Assembly: GCF_016820555.1 (NCBI RefSeq)
Contig: NZ_JADHDW010000011.1
Location: 58,179 to 122,178 of the forward strand
Direction of reading: 5' to 3'
Source of the DNA: Bacillus sp. REN10
GTDB lineage: Bacteria; Bacillota; Bacilli; Bacillales; Domibacillaceae
Length of the DNA stretch: 64,000 nt
Made by a program: the position numbers and the translations under genes. Shown one piece after another: positions 45,308 to 54,186 of this stretch; the stretch's first letter is position 1, and every line of letters starts with the position of its first letter. The notes below the pieces were generated by a model. That model was not told the origin of the DNA, searched no databases, and saw only the letters and a list, made by a program, of their open reading frames with translations.

Positions 45308-46957
45308 ATGAAGAAAAAAAGTACAGCTCTTTTTCTTGTGCTTCTGCTCGCAATGAGCACTTTTCTAGCTGCTTGCGGCGGCGGTGAAAAGAAGGAAAGC
45401 ACAGAAGGAGAAAAGACAACGAGCAAGAATAAAAACGTATTAAATTTAGTTGAAACACAAGATATTCCATCTCTAGATTCTGCTTTAGCAACAGATGCTG
45501 TTTCTTTTATTGTTATGAACAATACAATGGAAGGACTTTACCGTTTAGGAGAAAACGATAAAGCGGTTGAAGGGATTGCTGAAGGCGAACCAACAATTAG
45601 CGAAGACGGTAAAACGTGGACGTTTAAATTAAGAGATGCTAAATGGTCTAATGGAGATCCCGTCACTGCGAATGACTTCGTATTTGCTTGGAGACGAGCG
45701 TTAAATCCAGATACTGCTGCTGAATACGCTTACATTATGTATGATATCAAAAATGCTCAAGCGGTTAACGAAGGCAAAATGAAGCCAGAAGAGCTTGGGG
45801 TGAAAGCAGTAGATGAGAAAACATTAGAAGTTCAATTAGAAAACGCCATTCCTTATTTAAAAGAGTTAACAGCATTCGGAATTTTCATGCCACAAAATGA
45901 GAAGTTTGTTACTGAACAAGGCGATAAATTCGGTTTAGAGGCAAACACAACTCTTTATAACGGACCATTCACACTATCTCAATGGAAGCATGAAGACAAG
46001 TTCGTTATGACGAAAAACCCTGAATACTGGGATGCAGACACAGTAAAACTTGAAACAATCAACACAAAAATTGTAAAAGACACACAAGCACAAGTGAACT
46101 TATATGAAAGCGGAGACGCGGACCGTGTCATTCTTTCATCTGAATTTGTGGACAAGTATAAAGAAAATGAAGGATTCTTTACGCATAAACAAGCGTCAGT
46201 TTTCTTCCTACGTTTAAACCAAACGTCTAATGATGTATTGAAAAATGTAGATGCTCGTAAAGCGATCGCAATGGGCTATGACAAAAAAGGCGTTACAGAT
46301 GTTATTCTAAACAACGGATCTGTACCAGCTGATTACTTTGTACCTGCTAACTTCGTCCAAGGTCCAAAAGGAAAAGATTTCCGTGAAGAGGGCGGTAAAT
46401 ATTTAGCAACAGATTTGAAGAAAGCAAAAGAACATTGGAAAAAAGCGAAAAAAGCAATTGGCAAAGATCAAGTTACTTTAGAGTTATTGAATTATGATGA
46501 CGATGTGTCTAAAAAAGTTGGCGAATATTTGAAAGAGCAACTTGAATCGAATTTAGATGGCTTAACAGTGAAAATTAAGCAACAACCATTTAAGCAAAAA
46601 TTAGATCTTGAAACAAAAATGAATTATGACTTCTCTATCGGTGGATGGGGTCCAGATTACATTGATCCGATGACATTCCTTGATATGTTCGTCACAGGTG
46701 GAGCTCATAACCAACAAGGTTATTCAAATCCAGAGTATGATAAGTTAATTCAAGAAGCAAAAACAACTCTTGTAATGGAGCCTGAGAAACGTTGGGATAA
46801 TTTCTTGAAAGCTGAGAAAATCTTGTTAGAAGATGACGCAGCGATTGCTCCAATGTATCAAAGAGCGCGTGCTTACTTACAACGTCCAAACGTAAAAGGT
46901 ATTCTTCTTCACAATGCTGGTGGAGATTATTCCTACAAATGGGCAGAAGTTCAGTAA
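45308..46957 (+). CDS. oppA: Oligopeptide-binding lipoprotein OppA
   Basis: Extracytoplasmic substrate-binding lipoprotein of the oligopeptide ABC importer, 549 residues (SBP_bac_5). The N-terminus is a lipoprotein signal peptide with lipobox LAAC (Cys23) and a flexible linker rich in Gly/Lys/Glu. The family-typical WTFKLRDAKWSNGDPVTANDFVFAW lies at about 113-138, with GPFTLSQW and a late YDFSIGGWGPDYIDP. First gene of oppABCDF. In bacilli this importer also takes up signalling peptides for sporulation and competence. A hairpin after oppA may lower expression of the rest. Confidence 0.96.
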   Translation: MKKKSTALFLVLLLAMSTFLAACGGGEKKESTEGEKTTSKNKNVLNLVETQDIPSLDSALATDAVSFIVMNNTMEGLYRLGENDKAVEGIAEGEPTISEDGKTWTFKLRDAKWSNGDPVTANDFVFAWRRALNPDTAAEYAYIMYDIKNAQAVNEGKMKPEELGVKAVDEKTLEVQLENAIPYLKELTAFGIFMPQNEKFVTEQGDKFGLEANTTLYNGPFTLSQWKHEDKFVMTKNPEYWDADTVKLETINTKIVKDTQAQVNLYESGDADRVILSSEFVDKYKENEGFFTHKQASVFFLRLNQTSNDVLKNVDARKAIAMGYDKKGVTDVILNNGSVPADYFVPANFVQGPKGKDFREEGGKYLATDLKKAKEHWKKAKKAIGKDQVTLELLNYDDDVSKKVGEYLKEQLESNLDGLTVKIKQQPFKQKLDLETKMNYDFSIGGWGPDYIDPMTFLDMFVTGGAHNQQGYSNPEYDKLIQEAKTTLVMEPEKRWDNFLKAEKILLEDDAAIAPMYQRARAYLQRPNVKGILLHNAGGDYSYKWAEVQ

Positions 46958-46974
46958 GAACATTGTAAATATAT

Positions 46975-47023
46975 AAAAGGGAGGGTATATGCTCAAACAA
47001 CAAGCATATGCTCTCCTTTTTCC
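46975..47023 (+). terminator. Hairpin between oppA and oppB
   Basis: AAAAGGGAG-GGTATATGCT pairs with AGCATATGC-TCTCCTTTTT, followed by T residues. Within a operon this would act as a partial terminator or 3'-stabilising hairpin, giving more OppA than permease, a ratio expected for binding-protein importers. Confidence 0.85.
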
Positions 47024-47097
47024 CTGATTGGGCGATATTTATCAGAATTAATCGAAAATAATAAAAATATTACTAATGAGTAAAGGAGGGTTCAAAA

Positions 47098-48027
47098 GTG
47101 TTAAAATACGCGCTGAAACGTTTATTTTATATGCTAATCACTTTGCTGATCATTGCAACGATCACTTTCTTCTTAATGAAACTTCTTCCTGGGTCTCCAT
47201 TAACAAATCAAGAAAAGCTTTCTCCAGAGCAACAACAAATTATTCTTGATAAATATGGACTCAATGATCCTCTTCCCGTTCAATACGTCAATTATATGAC
47301 AGGCTTATTCCAAGGAGATTTAGGTTTGTCATTCCAATACGATAACCGTCCTGTTTCAACGATGGTTGCTGAACGTATTGGTCCCTCTGCCTATTTAGGT
47401 TTCCAAGCGATTCTTTTAGGGACAGTGGTTGGTATTATTTTAGGATTATTAGCCGCCTTAAAGCATAATACGATGGTTGATTATGCGGCGACGACATTTG
47501 CTGTTATCGGCATTTCGATTCCATCGTTTGTATTTGCTGGATTTTTACAATACTATTTAGCCGTTCAACTGGATATGTTCCCAGTTCTAGGATGGGAAGG
47601 CTTCTCTTATACGGTGTTACCAACGATTGCTTTATCGGTATTTGTTATTGCGACGGTTGCCCGTTATATGCGTTCAGAATTACTGGAAGTATTAAATTCT
47701 GATTATATTATGCTGGCTCGTGCCAAAGGAATTAGTTCAACGGGAATTATGATAAAGCATGCTCTTCGTAATGCATTGATTCCTATTATTACATTACTTG
47801 GCCCGCTTGCTGTTAATATTATGACTGGTTCGCTTGTTATCGAACGTATCTTCGGTATTCCGGGTTTAGGAGATCAATTCGTTCGTTCAATTATGACGAA
47901 TGACTTTACTGTAATTATGGGTGTTACAATTTTCTATAGTGTACTATTTATTTTTGTTGTCTTTGTTGTTGATATTCTATATGGAGTGATCGATCCACGT
48001 ATCCGTATAAGTGGAGGGAAGAAATGA
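47098..48027 (+). CDS. oppB: Oligopeptide permease subunit OppB
   Basis: Inner-membrane subunit of the importer, 309 residues. About six helices: residues 9-30, 98-123, 133-155, 170-190, 230-255 and 277-300. The cytoplasmic EAA loop (about 200-220) reads SDYIMLARAKGISSTGIMIKHA, with the ARAKG block that contacts the ATPases. GTG start with AAGGAGGG upstream. The stop overlaps oppC in ATGA. Confidence 0.95.
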   Translation: MLKYALKRLFYMLITLLIIATITFFLMKLLPGSPLTNQEKLSPEQQQIILDKYGLNDPLPVQYVNYMTGLFQGDLGLSFQYDNRPVSTMVAERIGPSAYLGFQAILLGTVVGIILGLLAALKHNTMVDYAATTFAVIGISIPSFVFAGFLQYYLAVQLDMFPVLGWEGFSYTVLPTIALSVFVIATVARYMRSELLEVLNSDYIMLARAKGISSTGIMIKHALRNALIPIITLLGPLAVNIMTGSLVIERIFGIPGLGDQFVRSIMTNDFTVIMGVTIFYSVLFIFVVFVVDILYGVIDPRIRISGGKK

Positions 48028-49055
48028 TGAACATGGACAAATTACAAACGAACGATCAACTTTCTAACGACCTTTTCCAGCCTGCGGATAGACGTGAGAA
48101 TGAGGCTGAGAAAATTAGCCGACCAAGCTTAAATTTTTGGCAAGATTCTTGGTTGCGATTAAAAGGAAATAAAGGGGCTATCGTCGGTCTTATTTTAATT
48201 ATCTTTATTTCATTTATGGCCATTTTCGGACCTTCAATGAACAAATACACATATAAACAGCAAAACATTGCTCATGCAAAACTGCCACCGAAAGTGCCAG
48301 GGCTTGAAAATGTTAGTTGGTTGCCATTTGACGGAAAAGATAAAGACGGCTTTGATATGTATGAAGCAAAAGGTGTAAAAGAATATTACTGGTTCGGGAC
48401 AGATGATTTAGGACGTGATTTATGGACAAGAACTTGGTATGGAACACGTATTTCGATTTACATCGGAGTGCTCGCAGCTGTCATTGACTTGATAATTGGA
48501 ATTGCTTACGGAGGTATTTCAGGTTTTTACGGCGGACGAGTAGATAGCATTATGCAACGGATTATTGAAATTCTAGTGGGAATTCCTCATTTAATTGTTG
48601 TTATTCTATTTATTCTCGTGTTTGAACCGGGTATTTTCTCGATCACGATGGCGATGGTTATCACTGGTTGGGTCAGTATGGCAAGGATTGTACGTGGACA
48701 ATTTTTAAAATTAAAAAATCAAGAATTTGTATTAGCTTCACGAACGCTAGGTGCGTCTAACAGCCGTTTAATTTGGAGACATTTAATGCCAAACGTGATG
48801 GGGCCAATTATCGTCACAACGATGTTTACGATTCCAAGCGCGATTTTCACAGAGGCGTTCTTAAGCTTTATTGGTCTAGGGATTTTACCGCCGGAAGCTT
48901 CACTTGGTTCGTTGGTAAATGATGGATTTAAATCATTACAAGTTTATCCGCATATGTTACTCGTTCCATCAATTGTCATCAGTATGTTGATTTTAAGCTT
49001 TAACTTACTAGCTGATGGATTGCGAGATGCACTCGATCCGAAAATGCGTAAATAA
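48024..49055 (+). CDS. oppC: Oligopeptide permease subunit OppC
   Basis: Second membrane subunit, 343 residues. N-terminal cytosolic tail, then a helix at about 52-74, a soluble loop with YYWFGTDDLGRDLWTR typical of OppC/DppC, and further helices; the EAA loop reads ASRTLGASNSRLIWRHLMPNV. GGAGGGAAG lies just before ATG 48024, which overlaps the oppB stop by 4 bases. It pairs with OppB. Confidence 0.95.
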   Translation: MMNMDKLQTNDQLSNDLFQPADRRENEAEKISRPSLNFWQDSWLRLKGNKGAIVGLILIIFISFMAIFGPSMNKYTYKQQNIAHAKLPPKVPGLENVSWLPFDGKDKDGFDMYEAKGVKEYYWFGTDDLGRDLWTRTWYGTRISIYIGVLAAVIDLIIGIAYGGISGFYGGRVDSIMQRIIEILVGIPHLIVVILFILVFEPGIFSITMAMVITGWVSMARIVRGQFLKLKNQEFVLASRTLGASNSRLIWRHLMPNVMGPIIVTTMFTIPSAIFTEAFLSFIGLGILPPEASLGSLVNDGFKSLQVYPHMLLVPSIVISMLILSFNLLADGLRDALDPKMRK

Positions 49056-49078
49056 TAGAAGGAAAGGAGAAAACAACA

Positions 49079-50146
49079 ATGGATAAAGTACTTGATGTGA
49101 AAAATCTGCATGTCTCCTTTGATACGCATGCGGGTGAAGTGAAAGCTGTGCGCGGTGTAGACTTTCATTTAACAAAAGGAGAGACATTAGCGATCGTAGG
49201 TGAATCAGGCTCTGGAAAGTCTGTAACGACGAAAGCGTTAATGAGATTGATTCCAAATCCGCCAGGGCGGATTAAAGAAGGACACATGCTGTTTGAAGGC
49301 AAGGATTTAGTGAAAGTGTCTGAGAAGGAAATGGAGAAGATTCGCGGGAAAGAAATCTCAATGATTTTCCAAGATCCAATGACTTCATTGAATCCAACAA
49401 TGATGGTTGGAAAACAAGTCATGGAGCCGCTCATTAAACATCAAAAGATGAGCAGGGATGCAGCGAGAAAACGAGCGGTCGAGCTATTAAGCCTTGTGGG
49501 CCTTCCGAATCCAGAGGGACGAATGAAGCAATATCCGCATCAATTTTCTGGCGGTCAGCGCCAACGTGTCGTTATTGCGATTGCTCTTGCCTGTAACCCG
49601 AAGATTTTAATTGCTGACGAACCGACAACCGCTCTTGACGTAACGATTCAAGCGCAAATTTTAGAGTTAATGAAAGATTTACAGAAGAAGATTGATACAT
49701 CCATTATTTTTATTACCCATGATCTCGGTGTTGTGGCCAATGTGGCTGACCGAGTAGCAGTCATGTATGGGGGACAAATTGTTGAGACAGGAACAGTAGA
49801 TGAAATATTTTACGATCCGCGTCATCCATATACGTGGGGACTGCTTTCCTCTATGCCGAGCTTAGAAACATCGGAAGAAACGCAATTGTATGCTATTCCA
49901 GGGACACCACCAGACTTATTAAATCCACCGAAAGGGGATGCGTTTGCCCTTCGGAGTGATTACGCCTTGAAAATTGACTTTGAGCAAGAACCACCAATTT
50001 ATAAGGTGTCTGATACTCATTTTGTGAAATCTTGGCTGTTGCATCCTGACGCGCCTGCGGTTGAGCCGCCGTTAATGGTGCAACAGCAAAGGCGTCCAAT
50101 GCCGGGCAATTATGATAAGCCTGTATTGTTTGAGGAGGCACGCTAA
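49079..50146 (+). CDS. oppD: Oligopeptide ABC transporter ATPase OppD
   Basis: ATP-binding subunit, 355 residues. Walker A is GESGSGKS (about 41-48), the signature FSGGQRQRV, Walker [13 protein letters not shown] and the switch His in FITHD. The C-terminal OppD/F-type extension (about 235-325) follows, after a typical [10 protein letters not shown]. In related OppD proteins this extension can bind an Fe-S cluster through cysteines, but those are not present here. AAAGGAG precedes ATG. Two bases separate it from oppF. Confidence 0.95.
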   Translation: MDKVLDVKNLHVSFDTHAGEVKAVRGVDFHLTKGETLAIVGESGSGKSVTTKALMRLIPNPPGRIKEGHMLFEGKDLVKVSEKEMEKIRGKEISMIFQDPMTSLNPTMMVGKQVMEPLIKHQKMSRDAARKRAVELLSLVGLPNPEGRMKQYPHQFSGGQRQRVVIAIALACNPKILIADEPTTALDVTIQAQILELMKDLQKKIDTSIIFITHDLGVVANVADRVAVMYGGQIVETGTVDEIFYDPRHPYTWGLLSSMPSLETSEETQLYAIPGTPPDLLNPPKGDAFALRSDYALKIDFEQEPPIYKVSDTHFVKSWLLHPDAPAVEPPLMVQQQRRPMPGNYDKPVLFEEAR

Positions 50147-50147
50147 G

Positions 50148-51080
50148 ATGGCTGAAAAATTATTAGAAATTAAAAATCTAAAACAATACTTTAACGAAGG
50201 TAAGCCGAACATGGTGAAAGCCGTAGATGATGTTTCCTTTGATATTTACCGTGGTGAAACGCTTGGGCTTGTAGGAGAATCAGGCTGCGGAAAATCAACA
50301 ACTGGTCGTACCATTATCCGCCTATATGATGCAACTGACGGTCAAGTGCTGTTTGACGGCAAAGATGTTCATGGCAAAAAATCTAAATCAGAGTTAAAGC
50401 AATTCAACCGAAAAATGCAAATGATTTTCCAAGACCCTTATGCTTCACTGAATCCGCGCATGAAAGTAGCAGATATTATTGCGGAAGGCATTGATATTCA
50501 TGGGTTAGCAAAGACGAAAAAAGAGCGTCTAGAGAAAGTGTATGAGCTACTTGAAACGGTTGGATTGAATCGGGAACATGCGAATCGTTATCCTCATGAG
50601 TTCTCTGGCGGTCAACGTCAACGTTTAGGAATTGCTCGCGCTTTAGCTGTTGAACCGGATTTCATCATTGCCGATGAACCAATCTCGGCACTCGATGTAT
50701 CGATTCAAGCACAAGTTGTCAACTTACTGCAAAAGCTGCAAAAAGAAAAAGGATTAACATATTTATTTATTGCCCATGATTTATCAATGGTGAAATATAT
50801 TAGCGACCGGATTGGTGTTATGTATTTCGGTAAACTAGTGGAGCTGGCGCCAAGTGATGTGCTATATGAAAAACCACTTCATCCTTACACGCAATCCCTT
50901 CTATCAGCGATTCCACTGCCGGATCCGGACTATGAGAGAAATAGAGTGAGAAAAACGTATAATCCGAGCGTGCATCAGTATACAGAAGCAGATGATGTGC
51001 AAATGCGAGAAATTGCACCTGGTCATTTTGTTTATTGTTCAGAAAAAGAAATGAAGATGTATCAAGAATCTTATAAATAA
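50148..51080 (+). CDS. oppF: Oligopeptide ABC transporter ATPase OppF
   Basis: Second ATPase of the importer, 310 residues, which forms a heterodimer with OppD. Walker A GESGCGKS, signature [15 protein letters not shown], Walker B FIIADEPISALD, switch LFIAHD. The frame extends upstream into oppD (50112), but the ribosome site GAGGAGG lies just before the ATG at 50148. Last gene of the operon. Confidence 0.95.
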   Translation: MAEKLLEIKNLKQYFNEGKPNMVKAVDDVSFDIYRGETLGLVGESGCGKSTTGRTIIRLYDATDGQVLFDGKDVHGKKSKSELKQFNRKMQMIFQDPYASLNPRMKVADIIAEGIDIHGLAKTKKERLEKVYELLETVGLNREHANRYPHEFSGGQRQRLGIARALAVEPDFIIADEPISALDVSIQAQVVNLLQKLQKEKGLTYLFIAHDLSMVKYISDRIGVMYFGKLVELAPSDVLYEKPLHPYTQSLLSAIPLPDPDYERNRVRKTYNPSVHQYTEADDVQMREIAPGHFVYCSEKEMKMYQESYK

Positions 51081-51084
51081 GTTG

Positions 51085-51126
51085 AAAAGCAGTCCGATGA
51101 TGTTGATCATTAGGCTGCTTTTTTTT
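51085..51126 (+). terminator. Terminator of oppABCDF
   Basis: AAAAGCAG-CC-ATGAT and ATCAT-GG-CTGCTTTT form the stem with TTTTTTTT after it. Confidence 0.9.
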
Positions 51127-51323
51127 CGTGAAAACGTATCGTCTTGTTTATAAATAGAAAGATGGAGAAAGGTGTGGGGAACTTTTTGCTTTCATTCAGC
51201 AAGAGCAGAAAGATAATATATTAAAAAAATGTCAAGATGGCTGTTTTGCATGGCTGATTCAACAATGATTGAAATGACAACTATCATTTAGGCAAAATAA
51301 ATGAAAAAATTGATGTGTAAATG

Positions 51324-51445
51324 TTTAACTTTCTTCTGTTTAGGGTACATGTATATTAATAGCAATACACATATCTTTTAAAATTATTATTACAAAGTAA
51401 TGAAAAGTATATTCAACAATCTTCTGTTCATGGTATAATACATAT
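51324..51445 (+). promoter_or_regulatory. Duplicated promoter-like elements before spxA
   Basis: The 420-base gap before spxA has two related elements. The first (51324-51355) reads TTTAAC-N2-TCTTCTGTTTA-GGTACAT. The second (51412-51445) reads TTCAAC-N2-TCTTCTGTTCA-GGTATAAT and includes a perfect TATAAT at 51434-51439, 16 bases after TTCAAC. They match at 21 of 28 positions and start 88 bases apart. Best reading: tandem promoters, or one promoter and a regulator site of the same origin. No gene is seen in the rest of the gap. Confidence 0.6.
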
Positions 51446-51548
51446 CGTAGCCTTGTTTAAAGATTTGATTTAGAAATCTGTATGAACGAAGATTCCTCAT
51501 GATAAACAACTGGTATTATATTTTATTTTTAAGGAGTGTGATTGAGGA

Positions 51549-51944
51549 ATGGTTACTCTATATACATCACCTAGTTGTACTTCATGCCGTAAAGCGAAAG
51601 CATGGTTAGAAGAACATGAAATTCCTTACGTTGAAAGAAATATTTTTTCTGAGCCTTTGAGCATCGAAGAAATTAAAGGAATATTGAGAATGACTGAAGA
51701 TGGTACGGACGAAATCATTTCGACTCGCTCTAAGATCTTTCAAAAATTAAATGTGGATCTTGAGATGTTGCCGTTGCAAGATTTGTTTGAATTAATTCAA
51801 AACAATCCAGGATTGTTGCGCCGTCCGATTATTATGGATGAAAAACGATTGCAAGTCGGCTATAACGAGGATGAAATTCGTCGTTTCCTTCCAAGAAAAG
51901 TTCGCACATTTCAACTTTTGGAAGCTCAGCGGTTGGTCAACTAA
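51549..51944 (+). CDS. spxA: Redox/stress regulator Spx
   Basis: ArsC-like protein that binds the RNA polymerase alpha C-terminal domain and reprograms transcription in thiol and oxidative stress. The 131-residue length equals B. subtilis Spx. The redox switch is Cys10-x-x-Cys13 (PSCTSCRKA), and the conserved RRPIIMD segment is present. Spx is degraded by ClpXP with the help of the adaptor SpxH, encoded 5 kb downstream here. ATG follows AAGGAGTGTGATTGAGGA. Preceded by two promoter-like elements. Confidence 0.96.
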   Translation: MVTLYTSPSCTSCRKAKAWLEEHEIPYVERNIFSEPLSIEEIKGILRMTEDGTDEIISTRSKIFQKLNVDLEMLPLQDLFELIQNNPGLLRRPIIMDEKRLQVGYNEDEIRRFLPRKVRTFQLLEAQRLVN

Positions 51945-51951
51945 CATGGAT

Positions 51952-51990
51952 AAAATCCCTCATGCGATTGTGTGAGGGTTTTTATTTTTT
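51952..51990 (+). terminator. Terminator of spxA
   Basis: AAAATCCCTCATG and TGTGAGGGTTTTT form the stem, followed by a T-rich tail. Confidence 0.88.
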
Positions 51991-52190
51991 TAATAATTTC
52001 TCTTGAAATAATGAAAAGATTCAGATAGAATTGCCACACATCAATATTTTTCTAATCTTTATATTTTCTTTTATGGCTCTTTTGTCATACAATAATTATA
52101 AGGTGAATGTATATCACCAAGGCATTGTGGGAAATGCCTAATAATAAGGGGGAATCCTCAAGTACCCTTAGACGGAAGGGAGAGGTAGTT

Positions 52191-52847
52191 ATGGAAATTG
52201 AGCGCATTAATGATCACACAGTTAAGTTCTACATTTCTTACGTTGATATAGAGGAGAGAGGCTTTGATCGTGATGAGATTTGGTATAATCGCGATCGCAG
52301 TGAAGAGCTTTTCTGGGATATGATGGAGGAAATTCACGACGAAGAAGGATTTACTGTCGATGGGCCGCTGTGGATTCAAGTTCAAGCTTTAGATAAGGGA
52401 TTAGAAATTTTAGTCACTCGAGCTAATTTAACGAAAGATGGACAGCGTATTGAACTGCCGCTTCCTGGAGATAAATATCGGGATTTTCCGGTAGATGACC
52501 GTCTTGAAGAATTTTTGGATGAACACTTTACTGTCAATGAAGAAGAGACGGAGGAGACGGCTTTAGAGTTTCTGCTCGTATTTAATGACTTTGAAGATAT
52601 TATTCAGTTGAGTAAACGTTCAGATTTAGATGATCTCTTCACGCAGCTCTATTCTTTTAATAACAAATATTATTTGTATGTTGAATTTGATGAAGAAGAT
52701 TTTGACGAAGAGGATATTGAGGATACACTCAGTATTCTTTTAGAATATACTCATGAATCAGGAATGACGATCCATAGACTTCAAGAGTACGGAACATGTG
52801 TAATGGAAAAAGATGTATTCCAGACCGTCCGTCAATACTTTCATTAA
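52191..52847 (+). CDS. mecA: ClpCP adaptor protein MecA
   Basis: Adaptor that binds ComK and other substrates with its N-terminal domain and hands them to ClpCP; the C-terminal domain (about residues 110-218) binds ClpC. The 218-residue length equals B. subtilis MecA. Family signs: start MEIERINDHTVKFYISYVDIEERGF, a very acidic linker (FDEEDFDEEDIED) and the ending FQTVRQYFH. The frame opens at 52107, but GGGAGAGGTAG precedes the ATG at 52191 by 7 bases. Near comK's other partners in the yjb region. Confidence 0.96.
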   Translation: MEIERINDHTVKFYISYVDIEERGFDRDEIWYNRDRSEELFWDMMEEIHDEEGFTVDGPLWIQVQALDKGLEILVTRANLTKDGQRIELPLPGDKYRDFPVDDRLEEFLDEHFTVNEEETEETALEFLLVFNDFEDIIQLSKRSDLDDLFTQLYSFNNKYYLYVEFDEEDFDEEDIEDTLSILLEYTHESGMTIHRLQEYGTCVMEKDVFQTVRQYFH

Positions 52848-52853
52848 TAAGTT

Positions 52854-52888
52854 CGCTGATTTCAATTTGAAATCAGCGTTTTTTATTG
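52854..52888 (+). terminator. Terminator of mecA
   Basis: CGCTGATTTCAA and TTGAAATCAGCG form an almost perfect palindrome followed by TTTTTTA. Confidence 0.94.
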
Positions 52889-52991
52889 TTCCAAGCAATG
52901 GGGGATATTTTGATATGGTTTTTTAAACAGGAATTCATTAATAAAAGTCGAATATTAATGTATAGACTAAAAATAAGGAGTGAGTAAAAGA

Positions 52992-54125
52992 ATGCTTGTT
53001 GCATTAGACTCAAATGGACAGCTAGTTAATCTTGCACAGAAGCAGTCGCAGGAGCAATTGGATTTATTAAGGAAATCTTCATATTACTGCCCTCAATGTC
53101 GTTGTCCGGTCATTTTTAAAGCAGGAGCGATTAAAATTCCCCATTTTGCCCATAAACACACTTCTACTTGTTTCTCTTTTTCAGAACGTGAATCAGAACG
53201 TCATTTGAAAGGAAAGGCGGATTTGTATGCTTGGATTAGTCATAATAGCATAGCTCAGCTAGAGCCATTTCTTTCTTCGCTTTCTCAACGGCCCGATATA
53301 TTGGCTGCCAATAAAATTGCCATTGAATTTCAATGCTCACCTCTTTCTACGCACCTATTTATAGAGAGGACAAATGGTTATCTTGAAAATGACTACTTAC
53401 CTTTTTGGATATACGGTGGTCCGCCCATTAAAAGGCAAGGCGGCTATTTTAAATTGACAGCATTCCATCGGTTGTTTATTCAATATTCACCTGATTTTGG
53501 CTTCTGGCTTCTCGCTTACTGTCCAGAGAAAGAAATATGCACTTTTTATTCACGGCTGACTCCGCTTTCTTCTTCGTTATATACAGCTTCTGTACAAAAT
53601 ATTCCGCTTTCTCGTTTATCCTTCCCCCCTTTATTTTCCAAACCTTCATCGAATTTAACATTTTCCCTTGCTCATTGGCTAAAGCAAAAGCATCAATGGA
53701 TTCACAAGCAACTTTATTTTCAACAAGGGAGGTATCACCCTTTTTTAAGTGATGTCTATGAGTCAGGGAACAATCCATTTTTATTATCGGAATGGGTGGG
53801 AATTCCCATTCGATATATGGCCCTTTTCAAAAGTCATCCGTTAGAGTGGCAATTTTATTTATGGAAAGAAGGTCTTTTGCATAAAATAGAGGAAGCAGTA
53901 GCTTGTTTAGAGAAATATGTGGAAAAAGGAAGGTTACAGTTAAATGTATTTCCGCTGCTTCAATCGCCTAATTTACATCAGTTGGTTGAAGAATATCTTT
54001 CCTTGATACAAATGGCTAGTCCTGAAAGTTTACAGAGCAGTTCTCATACTTATAAACAAATGGAAAGAGAAAAAAGGTTTAGCGAACAATATGAAGAATT
54101 GATTATTAACCGGCTTTTCCTTTGA
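52992..54125 (+). CDS. coiA: Competence protein CoiA
   Basis: CoiA-family competence protein, 377 residues, needed for recombination after DNA uptake in related bacteria. The N-terminal zinc-finger-like region has CPQCRCPVIFKAG (about residues 34-46) and HFAHK; the central nuclease-like fold includes IAIEFQCSPLS, where the Glu-x-Gln core recalls restriction-endonuclease folds. GTG at 52980 opens the frame, but it lies inside the AAGGAGTGAG ribosome site; the ATG at 52992 is preferred. In B. subtilis coiA (yjbF) lies between mecA and pepF, the same as here. No perfect ComK box seen upstream. Confidence 0.92.
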   Translation: MLVALDSNGQLVNLAQKQSQEQLDLLRKSSYYCPQCRCPVIFKAGAIKIPHFAHKHTSTCFSFSERESERHLKGKADLYAWISHNSIAQLEPFLSSLSQRPDILAANKIAIEFQCSPLSTHLFIERTNGYLENDYLPFWIYGGPPIKRQGGYFKLTAFHRLFIQYSPDFGFWLLAYCPEKEICTFYSRLTPLSSSLYTASVQNIPLSRLSFPPLFSKPSSNLTFSLAHWLKQKHQWIHKQLYFQQGRYHPFLSDVYESGNNPFLLSEWVGIPIRYMALFKSHPLEWQFYLWKEGLLHKIEEAVACLEKYVEKGRLQLNVFPLLQSPNLHQLVEEYLSLIQMASPESLQSSSHTYKQMEREKRFSEQYEELIINRLFL

Positions 54126-54186
54126 ATTTCGGCAGGCGAAATACTATGATAAAGTAGTGAAACAGTAGATGTAGGAGGGGTTTTCG

